DNA of 64,000 nt from Pinus tabuliformis (GCA_031772625.1 CM062815.1:914158979-914222978), one strand, 5' to 3'. Counted from the stretch's first letter, positions 48,784 through 60,457 are shown. A program made the numbers and translations. Notes: generated from the sequence alone by a model not told the origin.

Positions 48784-49008
48784 CGGTTCCGTTCAGAACT
48801 CACCGTCTTTAGTTTCCTGATAAAACACCGTCAGAGGAAACCGTAAAACCCTTAGTTAGTCCGCTGGGTATGGCCGCCTGCCACCCCCAGAGTCCTTTCC
48901 ACCCTGTGAAAGCCTGCGGCTTGTCAGGGCCTATCCCGATCTGCTTCCTGAGAGCTTCAGGGCCGCCATCGAAACCCTAGAGCTTCGTTGTCTGAAATGT
49001 ACAATATC
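48784..49008 (-). other. 5' UTR of the LINE
   Basis: About 225 bp of GC-richer sequence between the element's 5' end and the first ORF1 ATG candidate. It includes the AGGGTTTCGATGG-type segment near 48975. An internal promoter is expected for this family but no defined motif was seen. Confidence 0.55.
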
Positions 49009-49098
49009 CTAAATTATAATTTGAAAATAAGGGAGAAATAATGTTTATAAAGGTGAAAGGGAAAAACTATAAAATTTGTGCATATTTTGTTAATATAG
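49009..49098. repeat. LINE target-site duplication, right copy, and rest of the tandem unit
   Basis: ctaaattataattt at 49009-49022 repeats 41603-41616. The rest completes the AT-rich 88-bp unit seen to the left of the LINE. Confidence 0.75.
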
Positions 49099-50176
49099 AT
49101 AGGATATGGCTATGAAAGAGTGAACCTGAAAAGAATCTTTGCCAGGCGATAACATTAAGAAAAGAACATAGCAACATGTCATGCTAATCTCCAATGTCTT
49201 TTTATTTCTATATTTCACGTTTTGTATGGTAGCTCTAATAGTCATATACTTTGACTTACCCACTTGCCATGTATAAACAAAGTATGTGTTCCCTTTTAGA
49301 TATCTCTAATAAGTTGAGGCGATGTTCAATTGGCTAGGATATTGAGGGTTTTTCTTCATAATTAATAATCTATTTAATTGGGGATTTCAGTTTTCTTAGA
49401 AGAAATGGAATCTTCCTTTCTCGAGGGAGGTCATAATAGTTAAAGTTAGGCCAATGGAAGCAAAAGACTTCACGAAAATAATACTCAAGTTTTTGATTTC
49501 TATAAATAATTAGTTCTTTTTAAAAATTCCACTGTCTTTTGCCTTAAAAAGTTAAATTCATACTTAGTCATTGTAACTCTTTCCTTGGTGGATGACACAA
49601 AGTTAAAAAAAAAAAATACAATATTAATAACTATTTTTTAAAGGAAAAAAAAAATGACATGTACATGAATTATGTAATTTTAATCTTGTAAATGCATCTA
49701 TTCTAGTGTAGATACTAGTTTTTATTTGTATCATGCTTTACATATTGATGTCTATATCTTATTTTTCCTTTTACTTAATAGATAGTAAGAAATTTAAAAG
49801 AGAAAAAAATTACAAAATTGAAGATCTTTTGTTTAAAAAGAAAAATATCATATGTATATTATGTATTTTTAATTTTGTTAATACATTTATCTATATTCTT
49901 GTAAGTAAAATATAAAATACTTGATTTATTTATTTCATGCTTTAAACATTGATATATGTCATTTTTTACCTTTCAAAAAATTCATTGAAGAAAAAATATT
50001 TCAAAATTGAAAATTAATTTTAAAAAATAAAAAATAACATGTAATTTTAATCTTTTCAATGCATTATACACCTCTATTTTCTATTTTCTATATTTCCTTT
50101 TATAATGTAATTTTTATTTTATAATAAAATAATAAAATAATTATAATTTTACTTTATGTTTTTATTTAATTAAATA

Positions 50177-50181
<5 letters not shown>

Positions 50182-50219
<38 letters not shown>
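50182..50219. repeat. (TA)n microsatellite
   Basis: An uninterrupted run of about 19 TA units inside a highly AT-rich stretch. Confidence 0.9.
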
Positions 50220-50223
<4 letters not shown>

Positions 50224-50572
50224 TATTATAATACTCATATTTATATACATATACAAACAAAATTATATGTTTTATATTAATATAACTTAACTAATACCAA
50301 AACCAATGTAAAATCATTGTAAATGATGAAAGTTTTTAATTATTATTAAATTTATCCCTTACAACGCTTAATATATTTATAATTAGCATAATCCATAATT
50401 GAAGCAAATCTTCGTTCATAAAATAAAATAAATTTAAAACTACATAATTCCCAAAATCTTGTACAAATCTATGGATGCTAAAATTCCTAAGCCATAAACA
50501 CATGGACGAGCGCTCTAGAAAAGTTACATATCCACCTTGCATCACAGATCCGCCCTGTATTGAAAGTCTGTG

Positions 50573-50696
50573 GGTTAATATTATTCTATAAGCCCTTTGG
50601 TTAATATAATTCCAGTTAATATTATGCTATAAGCCCTCTGTTTAATATAATGGCCGTTAATATTATGCTATAATCCCTCTGGTTAATATTATGTAC
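50573..50696. repeat. ~41-bp tandem repeat, three copies
   Basis: Units begin gttaatattatgctataa, continue ccctctggttaatat, and repeat three times with small differences. Confidence 0.7.
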
Positions 50697-51897
50697 AGCC
50701 AATCCAGTCAAGCTTTTCATAAGTTTTTTTCTGCAACAAATGCAAAGGACCTTTGGCGGCCTGATGTCTTAGATCTACTAAAAAGAAAGCATGATCAATG
50801 ATGATATGAGTGCTTTCTATTAAAAATTATTTTTGCATCATTATCTTTCCTACGTCACTGAACCCCAAGATCCCAAGGATCTAAAGTTTCACACTATGTT
50901 GTTGCTGCGCTAAGACCGTATTTTCAAAATATTTGACTTCACTGGATATTTGGTCACGTCCAGGCCTGGTTGTTTCATCCGTTTCACCACAAGTTTTACC
51001 ATCTTATCTTTGCAGCTCTGCCTTGTCTCTGGTGATTCACAAGAAAATAAATAAAGATGGTGAGAAACAAATAAATAAACAATCAGACATATATATCCAA
51101 CATGAAGTTATATTCTACAAAGAGCGTTTCTCCAGTTTTCAACAGTTGCCATACAGTTAGAGATGGTTGGCCAAGGTCTTTCTCTGTATCATGGCTACAA
51201 TAGTTAGCGAATGCATGCATAGTGGTAATTTTACTCTGCATAACGAGCATGGGGAAAATTACCACTATGATCTAACCATAGTTTCCATAATTACAAAATG
51301 ATACACTTTTTCATTTCAGTTGCTAAATTGTTTTTGCACAACATTGCTCATTGCAATACCGAAATATAGGAAGATGAAAGAAATGAAACTCCGGAGTGAC
51401 AGAGGCCCTGAAAATTAATTGGTAGATGGTAAGGAACGAAGTGCATATATAATCAAAATTTCCTGGGACACTTAGAGTTGTTATCACATTAATAAACTTT
51501 TCATGTGTGTGAACTTCTACATTATCTTTAATAAAAGAATATTTCCCTGGGCACCCTTTTCTTTTTTTGATCAAACCGTTGGCTTCGTTGTATAAGCTTT
51601 CCACTTGTAAACACATTCAAGACAAAAACAATACGCACTAAAGACGAAAAGTTGCGTCTAGACTTCAACTTGACAGATTCACGCAAACCCAGAACATTAT
51701 CTGTGGGCAAATCGCGCACAATACTGACGAGCTCTCAATCGTAAATTTGGTGCACTTGTAAATTTGTGTTTGTGGGAGAACAACCTCACCGCATCTCTCC
51801 CTGCATAATTAGGAAGGCTTGTTAATTTGACGAGCGTGACTCTTTACAGTTCCTAGTTGAGTGGGTCGTTGCCACAAAATTCCAAATCAAAGTAGCG

Positions 51898-51957
51898 CGG
51901 GAGATCAATTCAAATTCAAATCAATGATGAGGCGGGAGATCAATTCAAATTCAAAAT
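51898..51957. repeat. Short direct repeat, two copies
   Basis: gcgggagatcaattcaaatt occurs at about 51898 and again at about 51932, a spacing of about 34 bp. Confidence 0.8.
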
Positions 51958-52019
51958 AGTAATGGCGCGTGTGCATGATTTGCGTTGGGAGGTGTGTGGG
52001 AAGGTGCGTAATTAATTAC

Positions 52020-52142
52020 CGCGTTGGCGGTCATCCCGAGGCTCTCTGAGACGAATTCTCCGACAGTCATTGACTCGCCATTCTCCATTGTCTCAAACAG
52101 ATCTTTTTCCGATCGATGAGAATTCCCGGGTGAATTAGCCAC
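52020..52142 (-). other. Candidate exon of an unknown host gene
   Basis: The minus strand reads an open 41-codon stretch (VANSPGNSHRSEKDLFE..., ending SESLGMTANA). It is bounded by an AG (TACCTAG) upstream and a GT (GCG/GTAATT) downstream, as an internal exon would be. An in-frame ATG lies inside it. Local base composition is more balanced than the surrounding AT-rich DNA. No family is recognised, and no partner exon was identified. Confidence 0.2.
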
Positions 52143-53267
52143 CTAGGTAGACAACTCCATATTAATGTGGTCAAACTAGAGTACATATATATCGATATGC
52201 TGTTAATGTTTCATGGGTCATGTGCATCATACCATATCTTGCTAGTGCGCATATATGACATGCCCATCATACCATGGTGTCATGCATTCTGACAGCCATG
52301 GAAGTCTGTCGGATAATTCTTAAGAACGTATAGCATAGAAAATATTCATCGCCCAATATTTACACCCACCCCTAAAAAATGCAAGCACGACTCACTAGCC
52401 CTTGGTTTATTAATATTAATATTCCATACATTTAGCCACCAATTTAAGGCAGCTACTTATTTTCAGTGACCAATTCAGCATTTTACAGTTGGCTTGCCAA
52501 ATTTATCAACAGTATCGTCTTGAGTATACTCAACGTCATTTTGTTCTGCACATGGAGCACTCAAACCATTCCCATTGTGCTTCTTTGCACTTAGATTGAA
52601 ATGATTACTAGATAGATATGACACAATGAAACCCTTTTGAAAGCATACCAAGGAGATGAGAATACCCAAATAAAGTTTGAGAAGAGAAAGACGCTCTTAG
52701 ATTTTTGAGTAAAGATAAAAAAACTTAAAATGTCAAAAAAAAAAATTGACTCCATAATATTGTAGCCCATCTAGGAATATTATCTCCATCTGATATGCTA
52801 ATAATAGTAGACCCTATTCCTTAACCCCTCTCCAATCTGAAAATAATCAATGTTTTCCTACATTGGGCTATGGGGTCATTATTCCCTTAATCCACTACAC
52901 ACCATTGGGCTATGGTTCATTATCCCCCTAATCCACTACACACCAAATTCATGGAATATGAGCTTATTGAATCACATTTCCTACTCTAATCAACTCAAAC
53001 TCCGCTTTCTCAATTTTAATCAAACTTCCAATGTAATGAGGTAAGAAATGGATTGACCAATATTAGTTATTGCATGCAAATGAAAACATGAAAAGAACAT
53101 AGTATATGGAACACAAATTCCATGGGAAGCTTATACTTACAGCTACAAATTAGTAGCATGTTGAAACTCGCACCATTAAAAGATGAATCCATCCAAACCG
53201 CTATTGGATCTTAAAATTCATGAAGAGTTCAAAATTTTTGCATCCTTTGTAGACATTTGGTTCTTTT
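52143..53267. other. Intergenic, no gene supported
   Basis: AT-rich sequence left of element D. The one clear structure is the short tandem duplication at 52860-52948. Confidence 0.5.
52860..52948. repeat. ~45-bp tandem duplication
   Basis: Two units share cattgggctatgg, then tcattatccc and taatccactacacacc. Confidence 0.85.
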
Positions 53268-54405
53268 TGTTGGAGAGGTAAATCCCCTCTATGGATAGAG
53301 GCGATCCCTACTAGCCCAGAACGGGTCTAGCAACAATCAGTCAATGCTACTATGCAAGTTACTAATTGCAAATAAAAGGTAGGCAATGAACACCTACTTG
53401 GATTCCAATGCTATTGTTTGATGAAGAGATGTCGCTCTCGCTCCTTCACTCTTGGCCGGTCACGATCCTCCGCGATCTCCGCGAATAGATACCTGCACAC
53501 ACGAAGAGAAAGACAAACACAAGCGTGAAATCTAATAAAAGCAATTATACATCAGTCAGAAAGGACGTAATTCACATTAACCATTACAGAGACAAATGAG
53601 AATGGAACCATAATAGTAGTCATCTATTATTAATCAATAACAGTCAGAAGAGTACAACCAAATGTTCTGACATCAACTCCTTCTCAAGAGGGTCCAGCCA
53701 GCAAGTCTCTTAAGCATTCACCCTTGGAGATAGATCTCCCAAGAAAAGAAACTCTCTCTCACACAAAAAACACTCCACAACCTTCCTTAAGCTATCTAGC
53801 AATTCCACACTTATCACACCAACTACCTACTAGTAGCAGCAATCTGAGCACTATCAATTCCACACAATCCAAACTAGCTGCTCATGGCAATGGTAGAGGT
53901 TTAAATAGAAGAAGCAGTCTCCATGAAAGGTGGGAGGATGAGCTTATCTCCAAGGAACGTGGTTCAAATGATGAACAGACATGCCATAGAAGGGAGGGCG
54001 ACATTAACAAAGCTAACAACCAGGTCTGGAGTCATCTGGAAGGCTTGCTGTTAGAACAAACTCGCCCAAACAGGATCAGCGTGGGTGCATAACTGGACTG
54101 GAGCGCTGACATCGCATCTTAATAACGGAGCAGGCTGTGTCAGCGCGACTTAATACAAACATAGGATGCGCTGGCTTATGAAATTTGACCGGTGCGGAAA
54201 ACCCGTGTGCTTCCGCGCTGGCAGCGCATCAGTTGCACTATCAGTCGCCAGTCAGCGCAGTTATTTTAATAACAGTCGCGCTAATCAAATAAACTTTGGC
54301 AAAGTGGGTCATTTGGCCAGACTAGGGACCAGGAGCATGATTAATTGGAATTCATGGAACAGTAGGGAGACTGACAGGAGGACAGTGACAAATTACTGTG
54401 TAACA
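53268..54405 (-). repeat. 3' LTR of element D
   Basis: 1138 bp. On the element strand it begins TGTTACACAG after the polypurine tract and ends CTCCAACA. It pairs with 60479-61613. Confidence 0.9.
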
Positions 54406-54423
54406 GATGCCCCCTAAAGCATG
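54406..54423 (-). promoter_or_regulatory. Polypurine tract of element D
   Basis: On the minus strand, CATGCTTTAGGGGGCATC directly precedes the 3' LTR. Element B has almost the same sequence at the same place. Confidence 0.75.
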
Positions 54424-56500
54424 AAGCCCGAGAGAGTGGGAGGGGTGAAATGCTTTACAAACTCGCCGAACTGGAACACCACCAGGAAGGACCCGCATGT
54501 ACAACTGATATCTCAGTTACATGTAGTCTAGGCATGGGCGCAGCCATTCAAAAGACATATGAAGAAGGTCTGTGGTATGGACGCAGCCACCTAGCTGAAG
54601 AGACCATGATGATAATAAGGTATGGTCATAGCCATCCTAAAAAACTCAGGTATGGGCACAACCATCCATCAATGAGTCATGTAATAATAATCCACAAAAT
54701 CGCAACCTGGTTTGTAGCAGGCAAAAACAGGGTCTTGCGCTCCATCCCATCCTGAACAAAGTACAAGTTCAAGCATGTGAATACATGAGCTGAAGTCGAA
54801 CATGCATGAACATCATCTGATTACCAGTCAGTGATGAAAACTGTTAACATACGCGAGAGGTACCACCAATAATGACAATGGTCCTCAAGGTACTTATAGG
54901 TACAATCCGCGGCGTGGGAATCAATGAGCTGGTGTCAAACACCCGCAGAATCATCCGATCGGAGGCCAATGATGAAAACCTCGCGTCAAACACGAAGAAC
55001 CTGCCATTGAGGTATGCAGGCTCTAAGGCACCTGAAGGGGGTCTCTAGGTCACTTTCCTGGATAATGAGCTGAAGTCGACAGGAAGTAACCTTGATCGAA
55101 GGTGGGCCATGATGTTTCCCACATCATCGACACGAGACAGAGATAAAATATTTTGTGTGAGACATCAGAGGGAGGTGGTAAGCTTGCAGAGGCCAACTTC
55201 TCTTGAACATATCGGCGGCACGACAGCGGATTTGGCAGTATCTGACATCAAATGAGCAGAGGTCATGGTGACAAGGCAATGAGTAGAAGAGAGGTCAAAT
55301 AAGAGAACCCAAACCCACGGAAGCTAGTGTAAAACAAGATGAGAGATCCCCACCCAGACACGAATGCAGACGAGTGCCATGTTCAAGAGCGACATACTGC
55401 CGACACGACCATTATTACAGTTTCATTTTCCCCACCATTTCTGGCAGGTACCCCGATTATTTTTGGATGACAAGCTTGACGGGGATAGCATATGCTTGGG
55501 AAGCGTCATTTCGACGGTGTCCGATGTCATGAGCTTTTAACGAGCCTGACAAAGGAAGAGCTCGACGTCTTTTCCTGTTTAGAGAGTCTGAAAAGACAAC
55601 GAAAAAGAAAACTCCAGGGGGGTCCTTTTTCGTAAAGTTGTGTCTCCCGAGTCCGAAAAAGTATAAAACGATGCTCGAAAGAACCGCCCGACCAGTATGA
55701 TCGAGGAGTACTTTTCGTAAATAGTGACTTCGACCCGAAAAAGTAAAAATGCGGTCAGAAGCACGTCGTTTTGGAGCCAATAACGAGTGCGAAACAACAA
55801 ACACCCGGCAATATTTTTAGTTTAAACGGTCGAAAAAAGAGATTTAAAAGCGACCGCCTCTCGTTCCTTTTAACGAGTCGAGAGGGAACCCGGCCATCTT
55901 TTCTTCTTTAAACGGTCGAAATAGAGCTGAAAGCAGACCTCCATTTTTATTCTCTTTAACGAGTCAAAAAGGGAAAAATACTCGGCAATCTTTTCATATT
56001 TTATGAGTCAGAAAAGAGCTTAAAGGCGACTCGTCCTAGAGGAACGAGTGGTATAAAGGGTAGCAACTCGTTCCGGCAATGGTGGAACTGCTCAAAACAT
56101 GTAATGGTCAAGAGGCTGGCTAATAAAACCACTCATTGCTGCGGTTCCTTAGTAAAGGATAAACAACCAAATGAGAGCATATGATCAACGAAAGAGATGG
56201 TAGCAATGGAATGAAACAACCAAGGCTCATCTAGCAAAATTCAGCGGATAAAAATGGCAATCACGAGATGTAAATCGGGTATGGGTTCATTTTTACACAA
56301 GCTTGAACCATGGAGAACTCTGCTTGGATTCGGTTTCATGTTTACACAAGCTTGAAACGAAAAACTATGCTTGTTATAAGTTTGCATGCCCCCAGCATAA
56401 TAACGCAAATCGAGGTACATGCCCCCCAAGCTTCATTGCATTCAACAAAGTGGATGGAAAGAAGGTTCACTCTCGAGATCGATGAAAGACTCAACTTGGA
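54424..56500 (-). other. 3' non-coding region of element D
   Basis: No coding domains. At 54530-54670 a ggtatgg.cgcagcca motif recurs about four times. At 55530-56040 degenerate units with aacgagtc and gaaaaag recur, related to the hairpin repeats. Confidence 0.6.
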
Positions 56501-56508
56501 AAGGGAGT

Positions 56509-56895
56509 TGTTTCATTTCTGAATGAGGTTGACACAGTAAAAGAACTATCCTCATAACCCTTGTTTCATTTTTTAACGAGCTTGACACAAGATCAGGAAC
56601 TATGCTCGACCAGACCTAGTTTCATTTTTTAAGGAGCTTGACACAAGAAAAGAACTATGCTCCAACAAACCTAGTTTCATTTTTTAAGGAGTTTGACACC
56701 GGAAAGGAACTATGCTCCGACCAAACCCGATTTCATTTTTTAGGGAGCTTGACATAGGAAGATGAACTATGCTCCGACCAAACCCAATTTCAGTTTTTAG
56801 GGAGCTTGACATAGGAAGATGAACTATGCTCCGACCAAACCCAATTTCATTTTTTAGGGAGCTTGACATAGGAAGATGAACTATGCTCCGACCAG
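56509..56895 (-). repeat. Seven-unit ~57-bp hairpin-repeat array in element D
   Basis: Each unit on the element strand holds GGAGCATAG, a short loop, CTATG, then AGCTCC and TAAAAAATGAAA. GGAGC pairs with GCTCC and ATAG with CTAT, so every unit can form a stem-loop. The three units at the higher coordinates are nearly identical. A degenerate form lies in element B. Confidence 0.8.
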
Positions 56896-56901
56896 GCTGC
56901 C

Positions 56902-57588
56902 TCATAATGAATAGGAAGTTGGTGCTTCCAAGAGTGTTACTCCCAGTGAAAGGACCACATCTTGGAAGTCAGGACCTAATGCCCCCAGGACACTATGCAC
57001 GACAGTGTCATCACTGGATACAGGCACGGGGTAGGTGGCCACGTAGTTGATTTGCGGTGGGGCAGATACCACTGGTGGATAAAAACTAGGAGGGGACGAC
57101 AACTGCGCAGGAGGCATTGGGGGACTAACGAATGACAATTGATCGATAGTCACAATTCTTCCATCGTGTGGAAAGCAAACCACACGGAAAAGCGAAGAAA
57201 CAAGTGCCCCCATGGTGTAAACATAGTTGCGACCAAGGAGAAGACTAAAGTCTAAAACACCTTGGGTAACCAAGACGTCTATATAGACGGCTTTTCCCCC
57301 CAAAGTAATAGGGAACTTCGGGAGAACTCCTAGAGATGGACAGGCTCCTCTGTCGAAAGCCAACAGATTCTGAGTGACTGGCCCAAGCTGCGGGGAACCT
57401 AAAGCTTGCCAAGTAGTGTACGGCATAAGACTGACAGATGCCCCTTCATCCAAAACAGTGCCAGGTACTGCCTTAGCACAGGCATGTACTGTGACCTGGA
57501 AAGGCATATGGGATGGAAGGCGACCGGCGATTCCAATCAAAGGAAGTGACCAGACTACTTGGTGGGGGAATCGTATGATTGCCCCCAT
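56902..57588 (-). CDS. Protease-like region of element D
   Basis: A 228-codon frame with ATG at 57588. The retropepsin-type motif LDEGASVSLM follows a hydrophobic strand (near residue 52). Further on come LDFSLLLGRNYVYTMGALVS and FRVVCFPHDGR. This set is shared with element B. In the family this domain matures Gag. It sits downstream of the gag frame with a gap of about 400 bp that is not openly joined to either, so the coding part counts as broken. Confidence 0.7.
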   Translation of the reverse strand: MGAIIRFPHQVVWSLPLIGIAGRLPSHMPFQVTVHACAKAVPGTVLDEGASVSLMPYTTWQALGSPQLGPVTQNLLAFDRGACPSLGVLPKFPITLGGKAVYIDVLVTQGVLDFSLLLGRNYVYTMGALVSSLFRVVCFPHDGRIVTIDQLSFVSPPMPPAQLSSPPSFYPPVVSAPPQINYVATYPVPVSSDDTVVHSVLGALGPDFQDVVLSLGVTLLEAPTSYSL

Positions 57589-57983
57589 GTGCTAAAGGAA
57601 CCAAAGGAGAACCTTCGGGAGCAGCTGGGTTAGGAGAGTCATTTCAGGACTCCGGAGAATCTGAAGAGACAAGAAGAACATGGGTGTGATTCTCTTCCGA
57701 AACAGAGTGAGCGAGCGGCGGACTCGAGTCGACACTCTTTCCGACCAATGGTTGGTTTGGAACAGGCTGGGGACAGCCGGGTTCGGGAAGAGGCCTGGAC
57801 AAGAGAAGAATCTGAAGCAATCTCTTTGTCAGCAGGGGGACGATCTGCAGCTGCAAAGAGACGTTGATAACCAATGGGAAGTTGGGGTGAAGGAGCTGTA
57901 AGACTTTCCAAGACACTGGAGGCTTCATCCATGAGTGGAAAAAGGTGAAGGGGATGATTACCTTCACAAAGTCTACAGGGGAT

Positions 57984-58586
57984 TCAAATCCTCCCTTTTC
58001 CCTTACCATTCCCAACTGATAAGGTAGCATCGCCGTGAGCTTCCGAGGACGATGAGGGGCGGGCCGGATCACGAGACCATACTTCTAGTACCCTGGGGAT
58101 GCCAGGACAATCGCGAAGAAGATGGTCCTCCTTGCATAATCGACAAGGAAACTTAACCTTCTGCGGAGGAGCAGAAGGGGGCCCGAATTCAGGTGTACTC
58201 GAGGGAGTAACAGTTATACTTGTAGCCTCTCCCTTAGGAGACTTCTTCTTCTTGGTCTTCTTCTTCTTCTTCTTAGCCACCTGGTTATTCGAATCGAGAC
58301 TTTCACCAGGTGAAGTACAAGAGGAAGACGTAGAAGTAGGCATCGAAGGGGAGAGATCCACCTTAGGATCAACATGATGTTGTGCAGGTGGAGGGACTGA
58401 TGGACTAGCAGCCGATACGGCAGGGACGAAAGAGGTTGAAAACAACCAAACAGGCAACCCGACAGTTAACCCCGGAAGGGATAACGTTGCCATATAAGGA
58501 GCACCAACATTCCCGAGAGGAGGGAAATGACCAGGAGTCCCGTCAGGAGGGAAACTTGGGTTGGTGAACCCTGGAAAAGTTGCCAT
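57984..58586 (-). CDS. Zinc-knuckle Gag-like protein of element D
   Basis: About 200 codons from ATG 58586. It opens MATFPGFTNP, then has MATLSLPGLTVGLPVWLF, a Ser/Pro-rich part, a long Lys run (AKKKKKKTKKKK) and one CX2CX4HX4C knuckle (CRLCKEDHLLRDC) followed by PGIPRVLEVWS. The order and motifs match element B. It is expected to bind element RNA and build particles, though the usual large Retrotrans_gag core is not visible. Confidence 0.7.
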   Translation of the reverse strand: MATFPGFTNPSFPPDGTPGHFPPLGNVGAPYMATLSLPGLTVGLPVWLFSTSFVPAVSAASPSVPPPAQHHVDPKVDLSPSMPTSTSSSCTSPGESLDSNNQVAKKKKKKTKKKKSPKGEATSITVTPSSTPEFGPPSAPPQKVKFPCRLCKEDHLLRDCPGIPRVLEVWSRDPARPSSSSEAHGDATLSVGNGKGKGRI

Positions 58587-58599
58587 GGCAAACAAAAAG

Positions 58600-60457
58600 A
58601 AACCTATTCAAGCTAACACAAGATTTAACCAGGTGATGTTAACGTGGCCGAATAAATTTTTAAGACACAGGAACTAAACCTGACCTTTTCATGTTTTAAG
58701 AGTCGAGAAAAGAATGAAAAGATGACTCTAGTCTCCTTCAAATGTTTAATGAGCATGAAGTGACAAGACGCTCACTGGCACCTTTTCTTTTAAGGAGTCT
58801 GAAAAGGATCAAAAGTGACTACTCTGGAGACTCTAGGCAAAGGGTTTGCCAAGCAATCTGTAAAACTGCTTATACACCTCGGAAATCGTATGAGAACCAA
58901 GGACTTTCCGTACTACAGTCAATCTTCCCGAATGCTGTGTTCGGTGTGTTACGGTTCACAAGGCGGCAGACTCGGCTTCCTATGGATCAAGGATAAAAGC
59001 CTAGTGGGGTCTCCCTATATACGCGACGGTACATGGGAGCACAGTCCGTGTTAGACCACTATCGAGTCACAGAAGGAGGAATCGCCCAACCGTAATGTGA
59101 AACAATAGTGACTATGTTTAAAGACGCCGGAACACGTCTCTAACCTAGACCTCTAGATGTTTGTGTTAAGTTCCAATGTGTTTTTAGGTTTATTCAGTTT
59201 ATTTTATGGTTGATCTTGAATTAAGTTTCGGTTTCAGGTCCTACCGTATGAAAACTCTCAAAATTGCCTAGATGCAAGCTATAATGAATGAAGTATCCTT
59301 TTCTTCGATGAACACCTACCTATGGGAGGGTAGAAATATCATTCTCAAACCAAGACAAGCGAATGCAAACACTGAGAAACACAATGCATCAATACTACTA
59401 ATGAAAGATTTAAATTTTGCTTTTCAATTTCTCAAACATGAAAATTTGTAATGCAAACGCACTTTCACTTTCGTATGCTAAATGAATGCAATCTTTTTTT
59501 TGTGAATTTAAGAAGACAAACAAGCAAGTGTGAACTGATCGATCCAAACAATTGTGATCTATGCTTGGTAGTGAAGAAATCGAATACATGTAAAGAGTGG
59601 TTCAATAATCGACACTAAAAATCAACCAGCAACAAGCAGTGAAAAAGCCTCAAGCAAATCAATAAGAGGGTTGTGGATGAACCTCGAATAGACAAGTAAC
59701 CCAAGCAAATGGTTTCTCGACGAAACTTCTAAAGGGCTAGGTCACATGGTCTAAAAGACACAAGACTCACTCGAATGAAATCAAAGAGAGAGTGCCCCTA
59801 ACCAAAAGTAATCAAAACAAGCTAGTGGGAGACAAGAAACAACAGGGGATAAGAAAGATTGATGAATTCAGGAGATAAAGTTATAAAAACAACTTTTCAG
59901 GAATCAGCGCAATTTACACACTGAGAACCCGCGATGATCACTATGTCAGCGCAATTTTTACACAGACAACTCGAGATGTCAACGCAATTTTTATACAGAC
60001 AACCCGCGCTGATCGCAGAAAAACACAATCGTCGCGGGAATTAAGCTAGCAACCCAAGGTCAGCGCGGGTAAAAAGCTAGCAAGTGGCGCTGACATCGCG
60101 ACTGTACACGTCTTTTCCGCGCTGATCTGATTTCCAGGATCGTCGCGACTATTAGGCGTAATTACGCGATGAACAGGATGTTGCAAAAGGGTGAGCGCGA
60201 TGAACAGGATGTTGCAAAAGGGTGAGCGCGATGACAGTACGACTGTTAAAATTAAATCCGCGATGGAGCTCAAAAATAGTGACAGGCAAATCAAAACTCC
60301 CAAATCAAAACAGCCAATCTTTCAATCAAACAGGGGCATTCCCCAGATCAACCCAAGAAACACAAAAGACTGACAATTGATCCCCAAAACTTCAAAAGAG
60401 ACCAAAACAAAACTCAAGGTAAGAATGAACAAAAAGAGAGAAAGGCCAGCTTTAGGT
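58600..60457 (-). other. 5' leader of element D
   Basis: A non-coding leader of about 1.86 kb. It includes the stem-loop shared with B, a TCAGCGC-type motif field at about 59900-60250, and a two-copy 31-bp tandem duplication at about 60168-60229 (gatgaacaggatgttgcaaa plus gggtgagcgc). Confidence 0.7.
59004..59042 (-). promoter_or_regulatory. Conserved leader stem-loop of element D (candidate packaging signal)
   Basis: On the minus strand GTG-CTCCC pairs with GGGAG...CAC around a loop with TACCGTCG, as in B at 14641-14679. The flanking 150 bp are also similar between the two elements. The function is inferred. Confidence 0.45.

Larger units (their letters stand above)
41617..49008 (-). mobile_element. 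L1-type LINE, nearly full length, three ORFs
   Basis: A 7.4-kb minus-strand element ending in a poly(A) tail (read as T-run at 41618-41629). It is flanked by a 14-bp duplication, ctaaattataattt, at 41603-41616 and 49009-49022. On its own strand it reads: GC-rich 5' UTR, ORF1 (nucleic-acid-binding, zinc knuckle), ORF2 (endonuclease, RT, Cys-rich motif, RNase H), ORF3 (basic, AT-hook, coiled coil), short 3' UTR. The perfect TSD and long frames suggest a fairly recent insertion. Damage is light: a stop early in ORF2, a frame change before the RNase H, and possible damage in ORF1. Confidence 0.93.
49099..52019. other. AT-rich intergenic region
   Basis: Strongly AT-rich, especially 49500-50350. 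It holds a TA microsatellite and small tandem repeats listed separately. No gene is supported. Confidence 0.5.

Noticed and set aside
50182-50219. TA run as a replication origin or promoter
   Set aside because: A simple TA microsatellite in AT-rich plant DNA explains it.
53724-54092. Open frame of about 122 codons, also seen at 60876-61262
   Set aside because: Both lie in the two LTRs of element D on the opposite strand. Their similarity follows from the LTR repeat, and no protein family is recognised.
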